Part shown: in pieces, positions 11,701 to 23,224 of the stretch
How the letters are laid out: every line of letters starts with the position of its first letter
How positions within the stretch are numbered: position 1 is the stretch's first letter
Assembly (NCBI RefSeq): GCF_004193775.1
Contig: NC_041008.1
Coordinates: 17,627,731-17,691,730 of the forward strand
DNA from: Glycine soja
Taxonomy: Eukaryota; Streptophyta; Magnoliopsida; Fabales; Fabaceae
Reading direction: 5' to 3'
DNA length: 64,000 nt
Made by a program: the position numbers and the translations under genes
The notes under the pieces: model-generated
Told to the model about the DNA's origin: nothing
Seen by the model: the letters and a program-made list of their open reading frames with translations, nothing else
Databases searched by the model: none

Positions 11701-12579
11701 AAGGAATTTTCATTTTAGGAATTATAAAAATTCTTCATTTCACTTCAAAAAAAATTTTAAAATAAAATTTCCAAAAATTATTGAAATTCAATAAGTTCAA
11801 ACAAATCATTTTTATATATAATTCTAATTTAATAATAAACAAAAGTATTTTATGATAATTTTTTTGTGTGTTACCTTGTTAACTCGGTTCTCCATTATAA
11901 CTCTTTATATGTCGTAAAAAAAAATGTTTTTAGTCCCTTAAATTTGAGGCACTTTTGATTTTGGCACCCCAATTTAAAATATGTCAATTTTAGTCCCTCA
12001 ATTTCACTTTAGGGGTTTAGTCTCTCAAATACACTATGGGGGGGACTAAAAACAACATTCCACATATTTGAGGTATTAAAAAGAGATTTTTTTTAATTGA
12101 GAGACCAAAACAAAAAAATAATAGTTCTTAGATTTGATAGAACCTCTTCACGGTGATGCTCCTCCGTGAGTTTCTCCATTAATGGTGGTAGGATATACTT
12201 GCGAAGACACTCTAACACTTAAGTTAGTGGCACAAAGGTAAGAGCATGTATCAATAATATGTTGAAATAATGGTTGGTTTACCCAAACCTTGATGGCCAA
12301 TTTTATAGAGGTGAAGATTGAATCTTTGATCTCAATTCCCTCATTATATAGAGAGTATATTTAAGGAAATATATAATACTTTACCTTATCTTTAGGGGAT
12401 ATCTTTATCTTTCTAATAAAAGATAGAGTTTTCTTCTTACTTTAATTATTCCTGGAAGACTCTTTGGATACTAAGTAGACTACTAGGTCAGCTATCAAGT
12501 ATAGAGGCTTACCAAGTCCAAGTAATACATATTCCCCTAAGCTGTGAAGTTGGTTGTAGGAGTTCAATAAAATCTTGAA
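11700..12579. other. AT-rich spacer with a short foldback
   Basis: TTTTTAGTCCC near 11927 and its near complement GGGGACTAAAAAC near 12042 face each other, suggesting a small foldback (MITE-like) remnant. The rest holds nothing I recognise. Confidence 0.35.
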
Positions 12580-12584
12580 CCAGA

Positions 12585-12682
12585 TGATAAGTGTCATATT
12601 TCAGTTATTTTAGGATTAAAATGTTAGGCACTTATCTTTCGATTGTAATAGTTTTCTTATAAATTTTCCTTAAATGTAGTTG

Positions 12683-12725
<43 letters not shown>

Positions 12726-13865
12726 ACATTTACTAATGTTTTTGTTTAAATATGGAAGATTCATCCATTATTATGTAGGTTTTTATGGTTATTTGTTGGA
12801 TCCAGAAACCTAGTAAAAAGGAAGGGCAAAATGGTTATTTTTCCAAGATTTCAGATATCCATTTGCTCATGCTAGCAACCAACTCACATGAGCTAATCAA
12901 ATTTCTTTAGGCTTAAGTAACCAACTCGCCTAGGCGAATTGACCTGCACCTCTTGGCTCTTTTATATAAATAGCCATGCATTGGTTGAAAAAAGGGACAT
13001 CCAAAAGCAGAGAGAAAACATGAGAAGCTCAGGAAATGAAAAAGAAAGTGGAAAGTGGAGCCCAAGCGTTGCAGAGTTATGACCGTGGATCACATCCTTC
13101 GTCATTTCTCATGCTGATCTTGTGCTCTACGTAATGATCAGTTAGTTTTTCCAAAGGATTGAATGTAATCTTTGTACCATTATGTATCTCTTTTGATATT
13201 ATATATGTATGAATCTTTTCTACTCATTATTGGTGATTTTATTCTGTTCGTAATGTTTGATTCTATTTTATCACTAGTTTCATGAAGTTGGATTTTAAGT
13301 TTGATTGGAAAGTATTCTTAGAATTTGAACTGAATGATTTTACTCTTTACGTTACATTGCTAGGAATAGAGCATAACATTTTGATTGCAAATAGCACGAG
13401 ATTATGATTATAATGCTGGAATATTTACTTCATATGTGAGGGATTGATATTTGGTAAATATTCTTAGGATTCTCGAGTGTAAGGGATTGATTTAGGATAA
13501 CTTAATGTGTGCATCAGTAATGTTAGAAAATGATTCATATATGTTAATCTTTAGGATATTAAGGGTATGAATGATGAAATCCAATCCTACGTTTTTCTTG
13601 AATTAATTAAAATCATTATTATTATTTTCGTAACTTTACTTATTTCCGACACACTAAATTCCATTATTTCTGCTATTTTGTTACTTTAAGTTATCTTCTG
13701 TTAGTTAGACAAACCCATTAAATTTTGATTAAATTTGTAAATAACTATTAAATTGATAACCTTTATTTGAATGACTTAAGTAACTCAAGTTCCTATGAAA
13801 ATGATCTCTTTTTTATAAATCTGTAACTTGCGACGACAATTGGTACGCTTGCCAAAACTCTAACA
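12585..13865 (+). mobile_element. Solo LTR, forward orientation
   Basis: Starts TGATAAGTG and ends CTTGCCAAAACTCTAACA, the same end pattern as the other gypsy-type LTRs. Flanks CCAGA (12580-12584) and CCAGT (13866-13870) match at four of five positions, supporting insertion followed by LTR-LTR recombination. It contains an (AT)n microsatellite at 12683-12722. Confidence 0.75.
12683..12722. repeat. (AT)n microsatellite
   Basis: About 40 bp of uninterrupted TA dinucleotides. Confidence 0.95.
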
Positions 13866-13870
13866 CCAGT

Positions 13871-14393
13871 CTCGTCATTGGTCACCCATCAGTCGAGTCC
13901 ATGTTTATACAGTCTAGCCTAACGGTGGGCGAGTCGAGTGATATTCATTTTTCTCTTTAGACAAGTACGTTTGTCCCAATCTAAATGGAAATGAATTTGA
14001 GTGTGATCAAGCACTCAAAAAGGTGTCTTGTCAATAGTCATTTACTCAAACACATTAAATGTTGTTATACGTTTTCTTAGGAAAGCAAAATAATTATGAC
14101 TTTTGAAATTTAAGACTCTCTTAGGGGACTCAAAGGTCGCACCTAATCATTGATTCGCGATGGAGGGATATGATCCAATGGTCAAGAAGGACACATCCCT
14201 TGGCTTCCAAGAGGTTCTAGAAGCCTATATAAAGGAGGGAGATTTTTCTTGTAAGGGGTTCAAGGAATGTTTTCTTTTAAGAGTTACCAAACAAGGGAAA
14301 TCTAAGATTCTCTGGAAAATTAAAATTTTTCCCCTACCAAACACGGTCATTAAGAGTTAGCTTGGACTACATTAAAATGGCTATAAAGAACTA
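13871..14393. other. Spacer, no gene recognised
   Basis: Sequence between the solo LTR and the foldback element. The open frame at 14160-14360 has no recognisable domain. Confidence 0.4.
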
Positions 14394-15040
14394 CTATTTG
14401 CACACTCCTTTTATACTAATAAACTCCTGTTTATTTATTTTGCAAAACATCCCTAAAAATACACTCCCTTTGTTCACTCCTTGGAAGTTTCTTTTTGTCA
14501 AATCCTTGTTGTGGGGTCAAGCAAAGCGCAGCAAAACACACCCTCTAGAAGGAGGAAGACTTTTTTCAAGGTAACCTAGTCATGGTTGTTGGCTGCCTTG
14601 ATGCTTTGGTGTTGTGACTCCTTGGTGAGGTTGTTGCTCGTAGTTGTGAATCACCATCTTGAAACGGATGAATGATCGTTAGCTTGGTTAGGGTTGCTAT
14701 TGATTGGCAGTATTGGGCATGATGTTAGACATTGGGCATGGTCACTTTGAGTTGTTGTGAGTGGAAGTAGGTGAAGACAAGGCTGTATTGATCGGTGCCT
14801 ATTTTTCTATTGAATGAGTCTTTATTTTTGACAAAATCAAAGGTATAAAATGACTTGTCGAAATAAGATTTAAGGGAGCATCGTTCACCATCCTTTAGTG
14901 AATGAGGGGTGTACAAAGTGAAGCCAACCATGGTGAATCCAAACTGGCTGGGGAAGGGCCTGAACGAGAGTGTATTTTGTGGAAAATTTTTGGGAAATAT
15001 AATTAAAGGGGATTGCATTAGAAGAAGGGGGTGCAAATAG
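14394..15040. mobile_element. Foldback element with imperfect terminal inverted repeats
   Basis: CTATTTGCACACTCC at the left edge and its approximate complement GGGGGTGCAAATAG at the right edge extend into an inverted similarity of about 85 bp per arm, as in Mutator-like or other long-TIR elements. No target duplication could be fixed. The interior holds a minus-strand frame (14725-15036) that I do not recognise. Confidence 0.4.
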
Positions 15041-16212
15041 CCATTGTCATGGCTAGGCTATTTATCAAGTTGTCCAATACAATGCGAACATGCAATGAGC
15101 CCAATATTCCAATCTGAAGGAACAACTATATGCCTAATTTCTAAAACGGAAAAAAAAAAAAAAATTCACAGATCCTTAGCAACTTTTGCTCATTCCCAAA
15201 CTCCACTTCAAATTATCGGGTCTAGTCTTTTAGAAGTTAAACTGAAAGAAGTAATAAAGTATTTGAAAACGTTGTGATGGGAACATAGGCATCAGTAATT
15301 CCATACAGATCTCTGCATTTTTTTAAAAGAAATAAAATAAAATTATCATATTAGTCCTAATTATCAAAAAGAAAAGCAAAAGACCTCAAACAGAAAAAAT
15401 ATTGAACTAGAATTCAAAATCTATCAAGCTTAGTTAGTTGAACATGAAATTTAAACTAATTCCTATTCGAAGTGTAAATCACATTCCAACTCTCACCACA
15501 CCAAGAAGGCTATACAAAACGAATATCTATGCATCTATAACTAGCAGATGAGATAAATGAAAGTGGAAGCAGAGAACAAAATTCTCATACAATTATAAGA
15601 CAAGAATGAACACACACGAACATGCTTCGGACTATTTTCCGAGATTGGTAAAATGTGCATAACACAAGCAAAACACGCATGAAGGATGATAATAACTCGT
15701 GCAAGAACAACATGCAAAGACTAAAAATCATTCGAAAGTAGAAGTCTCAAGATCAAATATTTCCATGGCACATAATTCTAATTTGAAGACAAGTTAATTG
15801 TTCAATTTATTGGAGCACTATAAGAAACCTAAGTGACTGCTTTAGGCCAATCTCAGGCAAGAAAAGTGATTAATGTCCCAAACAACAGAACTAACAACAT
15901 AAGGTAACTTTCCAAATTGATTGTGCTACGTTCAAGAAAAAACCCAATGAGTCAACGATAGTAATAATTTGAGTCAAGGTTTCTCACAACACCTCCTAGA
16001 CATTTCAATTTCAAGATTTAATTGTAAAAGGGTTGTACTAAGAAGATAACTTACAGCAACGGTGACTCCACTACACTAATTAAATAGGACAAGACCAAAC
16101 CAAACACATGCAAGGAGCTGAGGAATAATCATGGAACATCATGCTTATACGTTAAATTCAATCTTTCAACTATATATATACAAGATAAAGTGGAATTAAT
16201 GTATTGAAGATG
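15041..16212 (-). other. 3' flank of RLK copy 1
   Basis: From about 15285 onward this AT-rich stretch matches, in the same order, the 3' flank of RLK copy 2 (about 55110-56820), for example AAATCTATCAAGCTTAGTT against AAGTCTATCAAGGCCAGTT. It is therefore duplicated with the gene. No coding sequence is visible. Confidence 0.6.
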
Positions 16213-16217
16213 ACTTC

Positions 16218-17544
16218 TGATACAATTCTATCCTCCAAGGGCATTGGATAAAAGACTCTAAGAAGATTGGGCCAGAGATGCAAGAGAAGACCTTAGGATT
16301 CTCATGAGCCTTAGGGTAGATTTCGGACGCATAAACTAAGTATGAGCTCACTTATCTTTGTACATACTAGATTAAGGTTTCATTATTTTTGGACCTTATA
16401 TTTAGAGCTTCATAATGTAGGTAGGGTACCCTAGAAATGTAGGATTTTGCAGCCCTTGTATCTTAGGGCACCTAGACTATAGTTTTTGTATTAGGGGTAG
16501 TTTTGTAATTTCACATGCGTTAAGTGAATATTTGATGTGTGTTGGGAAATAAATTTAATTGAATTGGGAGATCTCCATGTGGAGCTTGTAGGCCTCAGAT
16601 CTTCTTCATCAATGGAGTCATGTGCTTCTTGAAGTTTAATGGCAGCAGAATGAAGAAGGAATAAAGATGATTGAAGACACAACTTCAAGGAGAAGATGAG
16701 TCAAGAAGAAACTCACCACCATAGGAAGCCATGGATAAGACAGCTTGAAGGTAGGAGAAGATGAGTGGAGAGAAAGGGAGAAAAGAAGCACGGAATTTTG
16801 TGCCTCAAAAGAAGTCTGAACTTTGAAGTGTAATTCTCAAATTATCAAAGTTGAAAAAATGCACACACATGACCTCTATTTATAGTCCAAGTGTTACACA
16901 AAATTGGAGAAAAATTTGAATTTCTATTCAAATTTTACTTGAATTTGAAATTGAATTTGTGGAGCCAAATTCTGGAGTCAAAATTTCACTAATTATGATT
17001 AGTGAATTTTAGCTATGACTCAACCCACTAATCCAAGATCAATTCCAAGATTTTTCACTAAGTGTGCTTAGGTGTCATGAGATATGTAAAGCATGAAGGA
17101 CACGCACAAAGTATGACTATATGATGTGACAATGGGGTGTAGCAAGCAAATGCTCACCTCCCCCTCTAAAATTTAATTGGATTGGGTTTCTCCCAATTCC
17201 ATTAAATTTATTTCCCAACACACACATCAAATATTAACTTAATGTATGTGAAATTACAAAACTACCCCTAATACAAAAACTATAGTCTAGGTGCCCTAAA
17301 ATACAAGGGCTGAAAAATCTGACATTTCTAGGGTACCCTACCTATATTATGGAGCCCTAAATACAAGACCCAAAAATAATGAAACTTTAATCTAATATGT
17401 ACAAAGATAAGTGGATTCATACTTAGCCCATGGGCCCGAAATCTACCCTACGGCTCATGAGAACCCTAGAGTCTTCTCTTACATCTTTGGCTCAATCTTC
17501 TTAGAGTCTTCTATCCAATGCCCTTAGAGGGTAGGATTGCATCA
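16218..17544. mobile_element. Palindromic LTR insertion (TGATGCAA family) with 5-bp target duplication
   Basis: The right part (17544 down to about 16572) is a minus-strand LTR of the 7307-8269 family, including its TATA box. It lacks only the final GCTTGCATCA. The left part (16218 to about 16571, 354 bp) is a plus-strand copy of the first 354 bp of the same LTR. The insertion therefore starts TGATACAATTC and ends GGATTGCATCA with about 354-bp inverted arms. Both flanks are ACTTC (16213-16217, 17545-17549). The arms meet at the palindrome GGAGATCTCC. It interrupts the last codons of RLK copy 1. Confidence 0.8.
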
Positions 17545-18790
17545 ACTTCAAAATTGCAAGCTCCTTGGAAACTTGCTCCATGGTAGGGCGAGAACGAGGA
17601 CTTTCGTCAAGCAAGCATTTGTTAAGGGAGGCGATCGTCTAACTTGCCCATCAATGAAGGAATATCAAGTGTTTATGCCATGGCATTTGATGAAGATGTC
17701 AATGATGAAGAAATTATAAAATCTCCAGGGTGCTCTCCAAATAGTATTTCCAACGCTAACACCCCAAAGCTATACACATCACATTTTTCATTTACTTCCA
17801 TTGTGTATGCAAGTTCTGTAGAAAAATTAATAGATATCATGTATAAAATAACATTCGTGAAACAAACAAGAAAATGTTGATAACTATATTACATGATTAT
17901 TTGGTAGAAGACTGTCAAAGAAGTAAAAAAGGAATTAACCTCGAGCAGCATATCCAAAAGTGCCTACAAATGAGCTCCAACTGGATGAATTAGAACAAAG
18001 AAGCTTAGTTGTTCCAAAATCTAAAGTGCCTACAAATGAGCTCCAATTGGATGAATTAGGAAAAAGAAGCTTAGTTGATCCAAAATCTGAGACATCAGCC
18101 ACATACTCCAAGTCTAAAGTAATATTCTTGGTTGTTATACCTCGATGAACAATTGGAGGTGAACAGTCATAATGCTCATAGCATAAAGCATTTTGCTACA
18201 CCTTTAATGACATTAATCCTCCTATTCCAATCAAATGCAATTAATTGTTCATCATCTTTTAAAATATTATCTACACTTCCCTTTTCCAAGAACTCGTACA
18301 CCAAAAATGAGAATTGTGGATGAGAACAAAACCTATATAACATCACAATGCTATGATGTCGAATTTCTATCAAACCTTGAATTTCACTTGTGAAAGTTTT
18401 AATATTGGACATTTCTCCATTTTGTACAGAATGGAGTTTCTTCACAGCAACAACTTGACTTGTGTGCAATTCTGCTTTGAAAACACTTCCTTGTCCTCCA
18501 ACCCTAATGAGATGTTTATCATGAAAATCTTACGTGGCTTCAACTATGTTCTCGTATACCATTTTTCCATAAAAACTCCATATTGCAAATCAATTTTGTT
18601 CTAGTGATTCTGCATCATGGTTTTCCTTTGTCTTTGAATTTTGACAAAGATGATATGAGATTCCAAAGGCAAATAATGCTAGTATTAAAGTAACCAAATC
18701 AATGGGTAAAAATACCAATATGCCTTTGTTAGTTTTATGCTTTTGAGATTTGCCACTTGATGTTGAGCATGGGTCTGAGTCAAATATATT
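17545..18790 (-). pseudogene. RLK copy 1, part 4: transmembrane and kinase region
   Basis: Read on the minus strand, 18790-18600 gives the juxtamembrane part and a hydrophobic segment (GILVFLPIDLVTLILALFAF). The Ser/Thr kinase follows: the glycine-loop area carries stops, then VAVKKLH (Lys of beta3), LVYEFLEKGSVDNILKDDEQ, IVHRGITTKN and SDFGSTKL. The catalytic HRD is HRG, so the base Asp is missing. An intron of about 127 bp (17816-17942, GT..AG on the minus strand) precedes the last exon ([18 protein letters not shown], then stops). Nonsense codons and frame changes show it is dead. The family is the legume MIK2-like LRR receptor kinase group, which acts at the plasma membrane in signalling. 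Confidence 0.85.
17960..18091 (-). repeat. 66-bp in-frame tandem duplication across the kinase activation loop
   Basis: Two adjacent 66-bp copies (17960-18025 and 18026-18091) each begin GTGCCTACAAATGAGCTCCA on the plus strand and differ at about ten positions. Each encodes a DFG-type start and the following SSFVGT segment on the minus strand, so 22 codons are repeated. Copy 2 of the gene has only one such unit. Confidence 0.85.
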
Positions 18791-19754
18791 TGTTAAGACT
18801 ATTGGCAAGTGCACCAAATTGTCACAAGTAGTAAAGTTAAAATAAAAGTTTGAGTGTCAAATCCACATGAACTTTGTTTGTACTTAGGTAGATGAATATA
18901 TAATTTTCAAGCAATAAATAAATTGATTTAAAAGGTTGTGAAGAAAACAGTAAAATAAATTGAATTAAAAAAAATTAAAATAAACAAGGAAGAAAAAAAA
19001 ACATAAAAGTAAATTACTTAATTACAATAGAAACGATCAGAGAAGCCAATATTATTGTAAAAGGAAATTCAGAAGATGAGAATGTTGGGAACTTAGCGTA
19101 CTAGAGCTATTCTTTGATGTAATATTAATGATTTTTATCTATTTATAATTATTTCAATTTACACTTGCATCTACTTATATACTCTAACTAAGATCTCTCA
19201 AGTGAAAAAGCCTAATTTATCTATTTTCTCTCTCAAATCCCTTTGCAGAGGTAAAACAGTAAATTGCATTAAGAATAGAGATGTATAATAGGCTAAAAAA
19301 AATCAACCTATCTCTAGTGATGAATTTATTTAGATACCTTTTCTCAATTCTATTAAAAAATAACGCTTCCCAACGCTACCCCTAAAACTTATCATGCAAA
19401 TGGGTGATCAGGTCACGAGCAATATAATTATGCACAAGAAAGGATAATGCAAAAGGTAATATTATTAAGTAGATAGGAAGAGAAATTACATAAAAAATAG
19501 TTGGCTACCAAGTTCCCAACAAAAGAGATGTTTAGCCTCTCATTAGCATATGAGGCTTTACAATTACAAGAAAGGAATATTTAGTAAAGGAGGAAATTAA
19601 GAAAAGGGAATGGAGGGAAGGAATGACTCCTACTGATTTCTTTTCTAACTTCTGGCCTTTGCCTTCTTTAAGGAATTGAATTCACTTGAATTTTTTGTGT
19701 GTTTTTTTTCCTTCTTCTCTCTCATTCTTTTACATATGCAGATCAACTTAGTTT

Positions 19755-19841
19755 TCGCTCAACCTTCGCGCTAAGCACGTTTGTGTGCTTAACGAGTATG
19801 ACAGTATTCATCCTAAGCGCATGTCTCGTGCTAAGCGCACT
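19755..19841. repeat. GCTAAGCGC palindromic repeats, outer LTR
   Basis: TCGCGCTAAGCACG, CCTAAGCGCATG and GTGCTAAGCGCAC occur in about 85 bp. These are homologues of the repeats at 10756. Confidence 0.65.
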
Positions 19842-21141
19842 ATTAACTCATTAAAAGGTGCACCAAGTTGTCACAAGTAATAAAGTAAAATGAAAGTTTG
19901 AGTGTTGAGTGCACAGGAACTTTGTTTGTACTTAGATTGGTGTAAACCTAATTTTTAAGCAATAGACAAAGTAGAAGAGATAAGGAATTGTAAGTGAAAT
20001 AAAGAGAAAAAGTAGAAGAGAAACAAACAATAATTTGAGTGTGAAAGGTGAATTCAGAATGAAAATGTGTTGGGGCCTAGCATATCAAACTACTTGTGAT
20101 GCAATGTTAATAATTTTTCTCTATCTAATATTATCCCAATTTTTACCTACATTTACTCTGATATTCTAACCCTGATTTCTCAAGTAAAAGAGTCTAATTT
20201 ATCTATTTTTTTCCCAAATTCCTTTGCAAAGATAAAACAATAAATTGCATTAAGAATAGAGATGCATGGATAGGCTAAACAAGCTCATTTTATTCCTAGA
20301 CATGATTTCATTTGTATGCTCTTTCCCAGTTCTTTAGAAAATAAACACTTTCCAATGCCTACTTCCTAAACAGATGCATGGATATGGGTGATTAGACCAC
20401 AATCAATAACAATAGAGCACATAAAATAACAAAAAAATTGGCATTACATTTAATAGATAGTAGGGATATATTACATTACAAGAAGTTGGCCGCTAGGCTC
20501 CCAATAATGGAGGGTTTAGCCTCTCATTACCATGAGAGACTTTACACTTTAGGGGTTGATGGGAATAGAAGAAGAAGAGGGATGAATAAGGGAAGAGAAG
20601 GGAAGAATGGATCTAGAAAAAGGGTTTCCCCTATTTGAGATACTCAGGCTTTGGGTGTATTTAGTAATTAGCTCTGAGTCTCGGTGTTTTTTTCTCCTTT
20701 GTTTCCTACTCCATTTATAGGCCTTAGTTAGCTTAAAATTCACGCGACCTTACGCTAAGCGCGACATCTGGGCTTAACGAGTATAACGGTGATCACACGC
20801 TTAGCGTGGGATTCGTGCTAAGTGCACCTTCAGGTTTCTTCGTGGGCCTTCTTCGCGCTAAGCTTGGGCTAGCCGCTGAGCGGAGAGTCGCGCTAGGCCT
20901 ATCTTGCGCGCTAAGCAGGATGTTCCAACTTCAACTTCTTCTTCAAGGCTTTTTCTTCAAGTTTCTACATCAATTTACCTCCAAAGCACTTGTAATTTTC
21001 CTTCTTTTGAATGCTGCTCATCAAGAATTAAAATGATATTAAAATCCTCATTATTCTATTAAAAACAACAGTAAAGTAGAGGAAATCTAACTATTCTTCT
21101 CTAATTTGACTATCAATTAAACCTAAATTTCCTAGTTATCA
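19841..21141 (-). mobile_element. Nested LTR of a related family
   Basis: Begins TGATAACTAGG at 21141 on the minus strand. Near 19850 it reaches a decayed version of the usual LTR end (GGTGCACCAAGTTGTCACAA, like 18810). The right edge is clear; the left edge is approximate, and no target duplication is evident. It carries its own GCGCTAAGCGC-type palindromes. Confidence 0.6.
20745..20920. repeat. GCTAAGCGC palindromic repeats, nested LTR
   Basis: ACGCTAAGCGCG, CACGCTTAGCGTG, GCGCTAAGCTTG, GCCGCTGAGCGG and GCGCGCTAAGCAG occur in 175 bp. They are strongly GC-rich against the surroundings. Confidence 0.65.
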
Positions 21142-21482
21142 TGTGCCTTCACTTTCCTCAATTAGTATGCTTTCCCAAATTAGCCCTGCTTCCTAACGCT
21201 AAGCGTGTTGTGCCCATTGAGCTTGTGCATCGTGCTAAGCTCTTGGGACGCAGTAAGCACATATCTTCAATCACCAATTTGCTCTTTTGGGATTTACTTT
21301 ACTTTTATGCTCCAATTATTCACTAAGCATCATAAATTCATCAACTTTTAATATTTTCTTCACAAAAACTTAAATGATGTTAAAATTTCAATTATTTGCA
21401 CAAAAAGGAAGAAATAAGAGAGAAAAATTACTAATTCTTGTATAATTTAATCCTAAAATATACCTATACATAACTGTTATCA

Positions 21483-22337
21483 ACATTGTCACATAAGCCT
21501 TTATTATCTCTCAATACTTTAATTGATGCATTATTAAAGGTTGGAATGTTTGGAAGTAAACCCTTTAATTGGTTGTAGGATATATCAACTGATATCAAGC
21601 TTAGAATCTCATCAAGACTGGAGAGATCACCTGAAAGATTATTGTGTGAGAGATTCGACGTTTCTAATCGGTTCAACTCTCTAAGCATGGGTGGTATTAT
21701 TCCACTCAAAATTTCTCCTGAGGTCAAGACTTTGGAGATGCTTTAATTCACCAAACTTAGATGAAATACTTCCCTTAAATTCATTGTGGCTTAAATTCAA
21801 ATGTAATAAATTGACCAAATTCCAAGGTTGCAAGATCTTTCAATGATGCTATTTGTACAGGGACATTCCCTAAAAGATTATTGCTATTGAGAGACAGATT
21901 GAACGAGTAGGTCAATTTACCTAAATCTTCTGGAATGCCTCTTGTGAGATGGTTTGAAGATAGCTGAAGTACATGTAAATTGGTTGCATGACTTAGTCCT
22001 TGTGGAATACTGCCTGATAGATTATTTTTGGAGATTTTAAAGCATGTAAGATTATAGCAGTTTCCCTATTTTGGGGAAAGATGGCCATAAAAGTTACTTT
22101 CACTCAGGTCTATGTATTCCAAATTTGGATAGCTAGACACCAAAATCATGTTATATTTCCAATCAGATGGTTTCTTGCAAGCCCAACTCTTTTAAGGCTG
22201 GAACAATTCTTCAAACTATGTGGTATTAGGCCAATGAAAAAGTTATTATTAGCAATAAACTTTGTCAATTTTCCACAAATGCAAATGTTATGAGGCAAAT
22301 GACCTATGAAATTATTGTTAAATAATTGCATATTTTC
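21483..22337 (-). pseudogene. RLK copy 1, part 3: C-terminal leucine-rich repeats
   Basis: The minus strand encodes successive 24-residue LRR units of the plant extracellular type: NNNFIGHLPHNICICGKLTK, then YPNLEYIDLSESNFYGHLSP, NLSGSIPQGLSHATNLHVLQ and LETSNLSHNNLSGDLSSLDE. They end at NKGLCDNV before the solo LTR. A Trp codon has become TAG (after GHLSPK), and frame changes occur near 22145 and 21830. The right edge abuts the copia element, whose target duplication TTTTC lies inside a codon run that reads on cleanly into 29038-29130. Confidence 0.85.
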
Positions 22338-22659
22338 TGTAGAAGCAAAGCTTCATGGTGAATCAAAGGTGATTCAAAGGTGTTTTGATGATAACAATGA
22401 TGATGACAAAGGTGATGACAAAAAGCATAAAGATCAATCAAAGAACAACTCAAGAAAATCAAGAACAATTCAAGAGTTCAAGAATCAAGAAGAAAGCCTA
22501 GAATCAAGAATCAAGATTCAAGGTTCAAGATCTCAAGAATCAAGATAAAGATTCAAGAATGAAGAAAAGACTCAATCAAGATAAGTATTAAAAAGTTTTT
22601 CAAAACTTTGAATAGCACATGAGTTTTTGACAAAACATTTACCAAAGAGTTTTTACTCT

Positions 22660-22910
22660 CTCGTAATCGATTACCATATTGTTGTAATTGATTACCCGTA
22701 GCAAAATGAGTTTGAAAAAGTTTTCAAACTGAATTTACAACGTTCCAATTATTTTCAAAAAGTTGTAATCGATTACAATGTTTTGGTAATCGATTACCAG
22801 TGCCCTTGAACGTTGAAATTCAAATTCAAATGTGAAGAGTCACATCCTTTCACTTAAAAGCCTTGTGTAATCGATTACACTAATTTGGTAATCGATTACT
22901 AGTGACTGTT
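22660..22910. repeat. Paired GTAATCGATTAC palindromes in U3
   Basis: Three pairs of the 12-bp palindrome GTAATCGATTAC or one-base variants lie about 20-30 bp apart within each pair, at about 22663/22685, 22765/22785 and 22867/22889. The same arrangement is in the 3' LTR (27767-28002) and the solo LTR (43211-43444). Two further pairs are in the internal region at 25558-25655. Confidence 0.85.
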
Positions 22911-23029
22911 TCTGATAAATCAAAAGATGTAACTCTTCCAAAAGGTTTTTGACTTTTTCAAATTGGTTTTAAGTTTTTCTAAAAGTTATAACTCTTCTAA
23001 ATGATCTTCTTGACCAGACATGAAGAGTC

Positions 23030-23037
23030 TATAAAAG
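23030..23037 (+). promoter_or_regulatory. LTR TATA box
   Basis: TATAAAAG in the sequence AGAGTCTATAAAAGCAAG. Identical boxes are at 28134-28141 and 43577-43584. Transcription should start some 25-35 bp downstream. Confidence 0.7.
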
Positions 23038-23224
23038 CAAGACTTTGTTTTGCATTTCAATCAATCTTGAATACTTTTCCAATCATTTCATAACAATCCT
23101 TTACAAGCCTTGAATCTCTTTGAACTTCTTCTTCTTCTTTGTACCAAAAGCTTTCTGAAGTTTTCTGGTTTTCTAAACCTTGAAAACTTGTGCTATTCAT
23201 CTTTTCATTCTCTTCTCCCTTTGC

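Larger units (their letters stand above)
18791..21482 (-). mobile_element. Solo LTR (reverse) inserted in RLK copy 1, with a second LTR nested in it
   Basis: On the minus strand it starts TGATAACAG at 21482 and ends AGTCTTAACA at 18791. Flanks ATATT (18786-18790) and ACATT (21483-21487) match at four of five positions. It splits the receptor sequence just after NKGLCDNV, a point fixed by comparison with copy 2. About 1.4 kb belongs to this LTR; the remainder is the nested one. Confidence 0.8.

Noticed and set aside
17960..18148. Plus-strand frame with a repeated PTNELQLDEL peptide
   Set aside because: The repeat is real at DNA level but belongs to the minus-strand kinase; the plus frame is its shadow.
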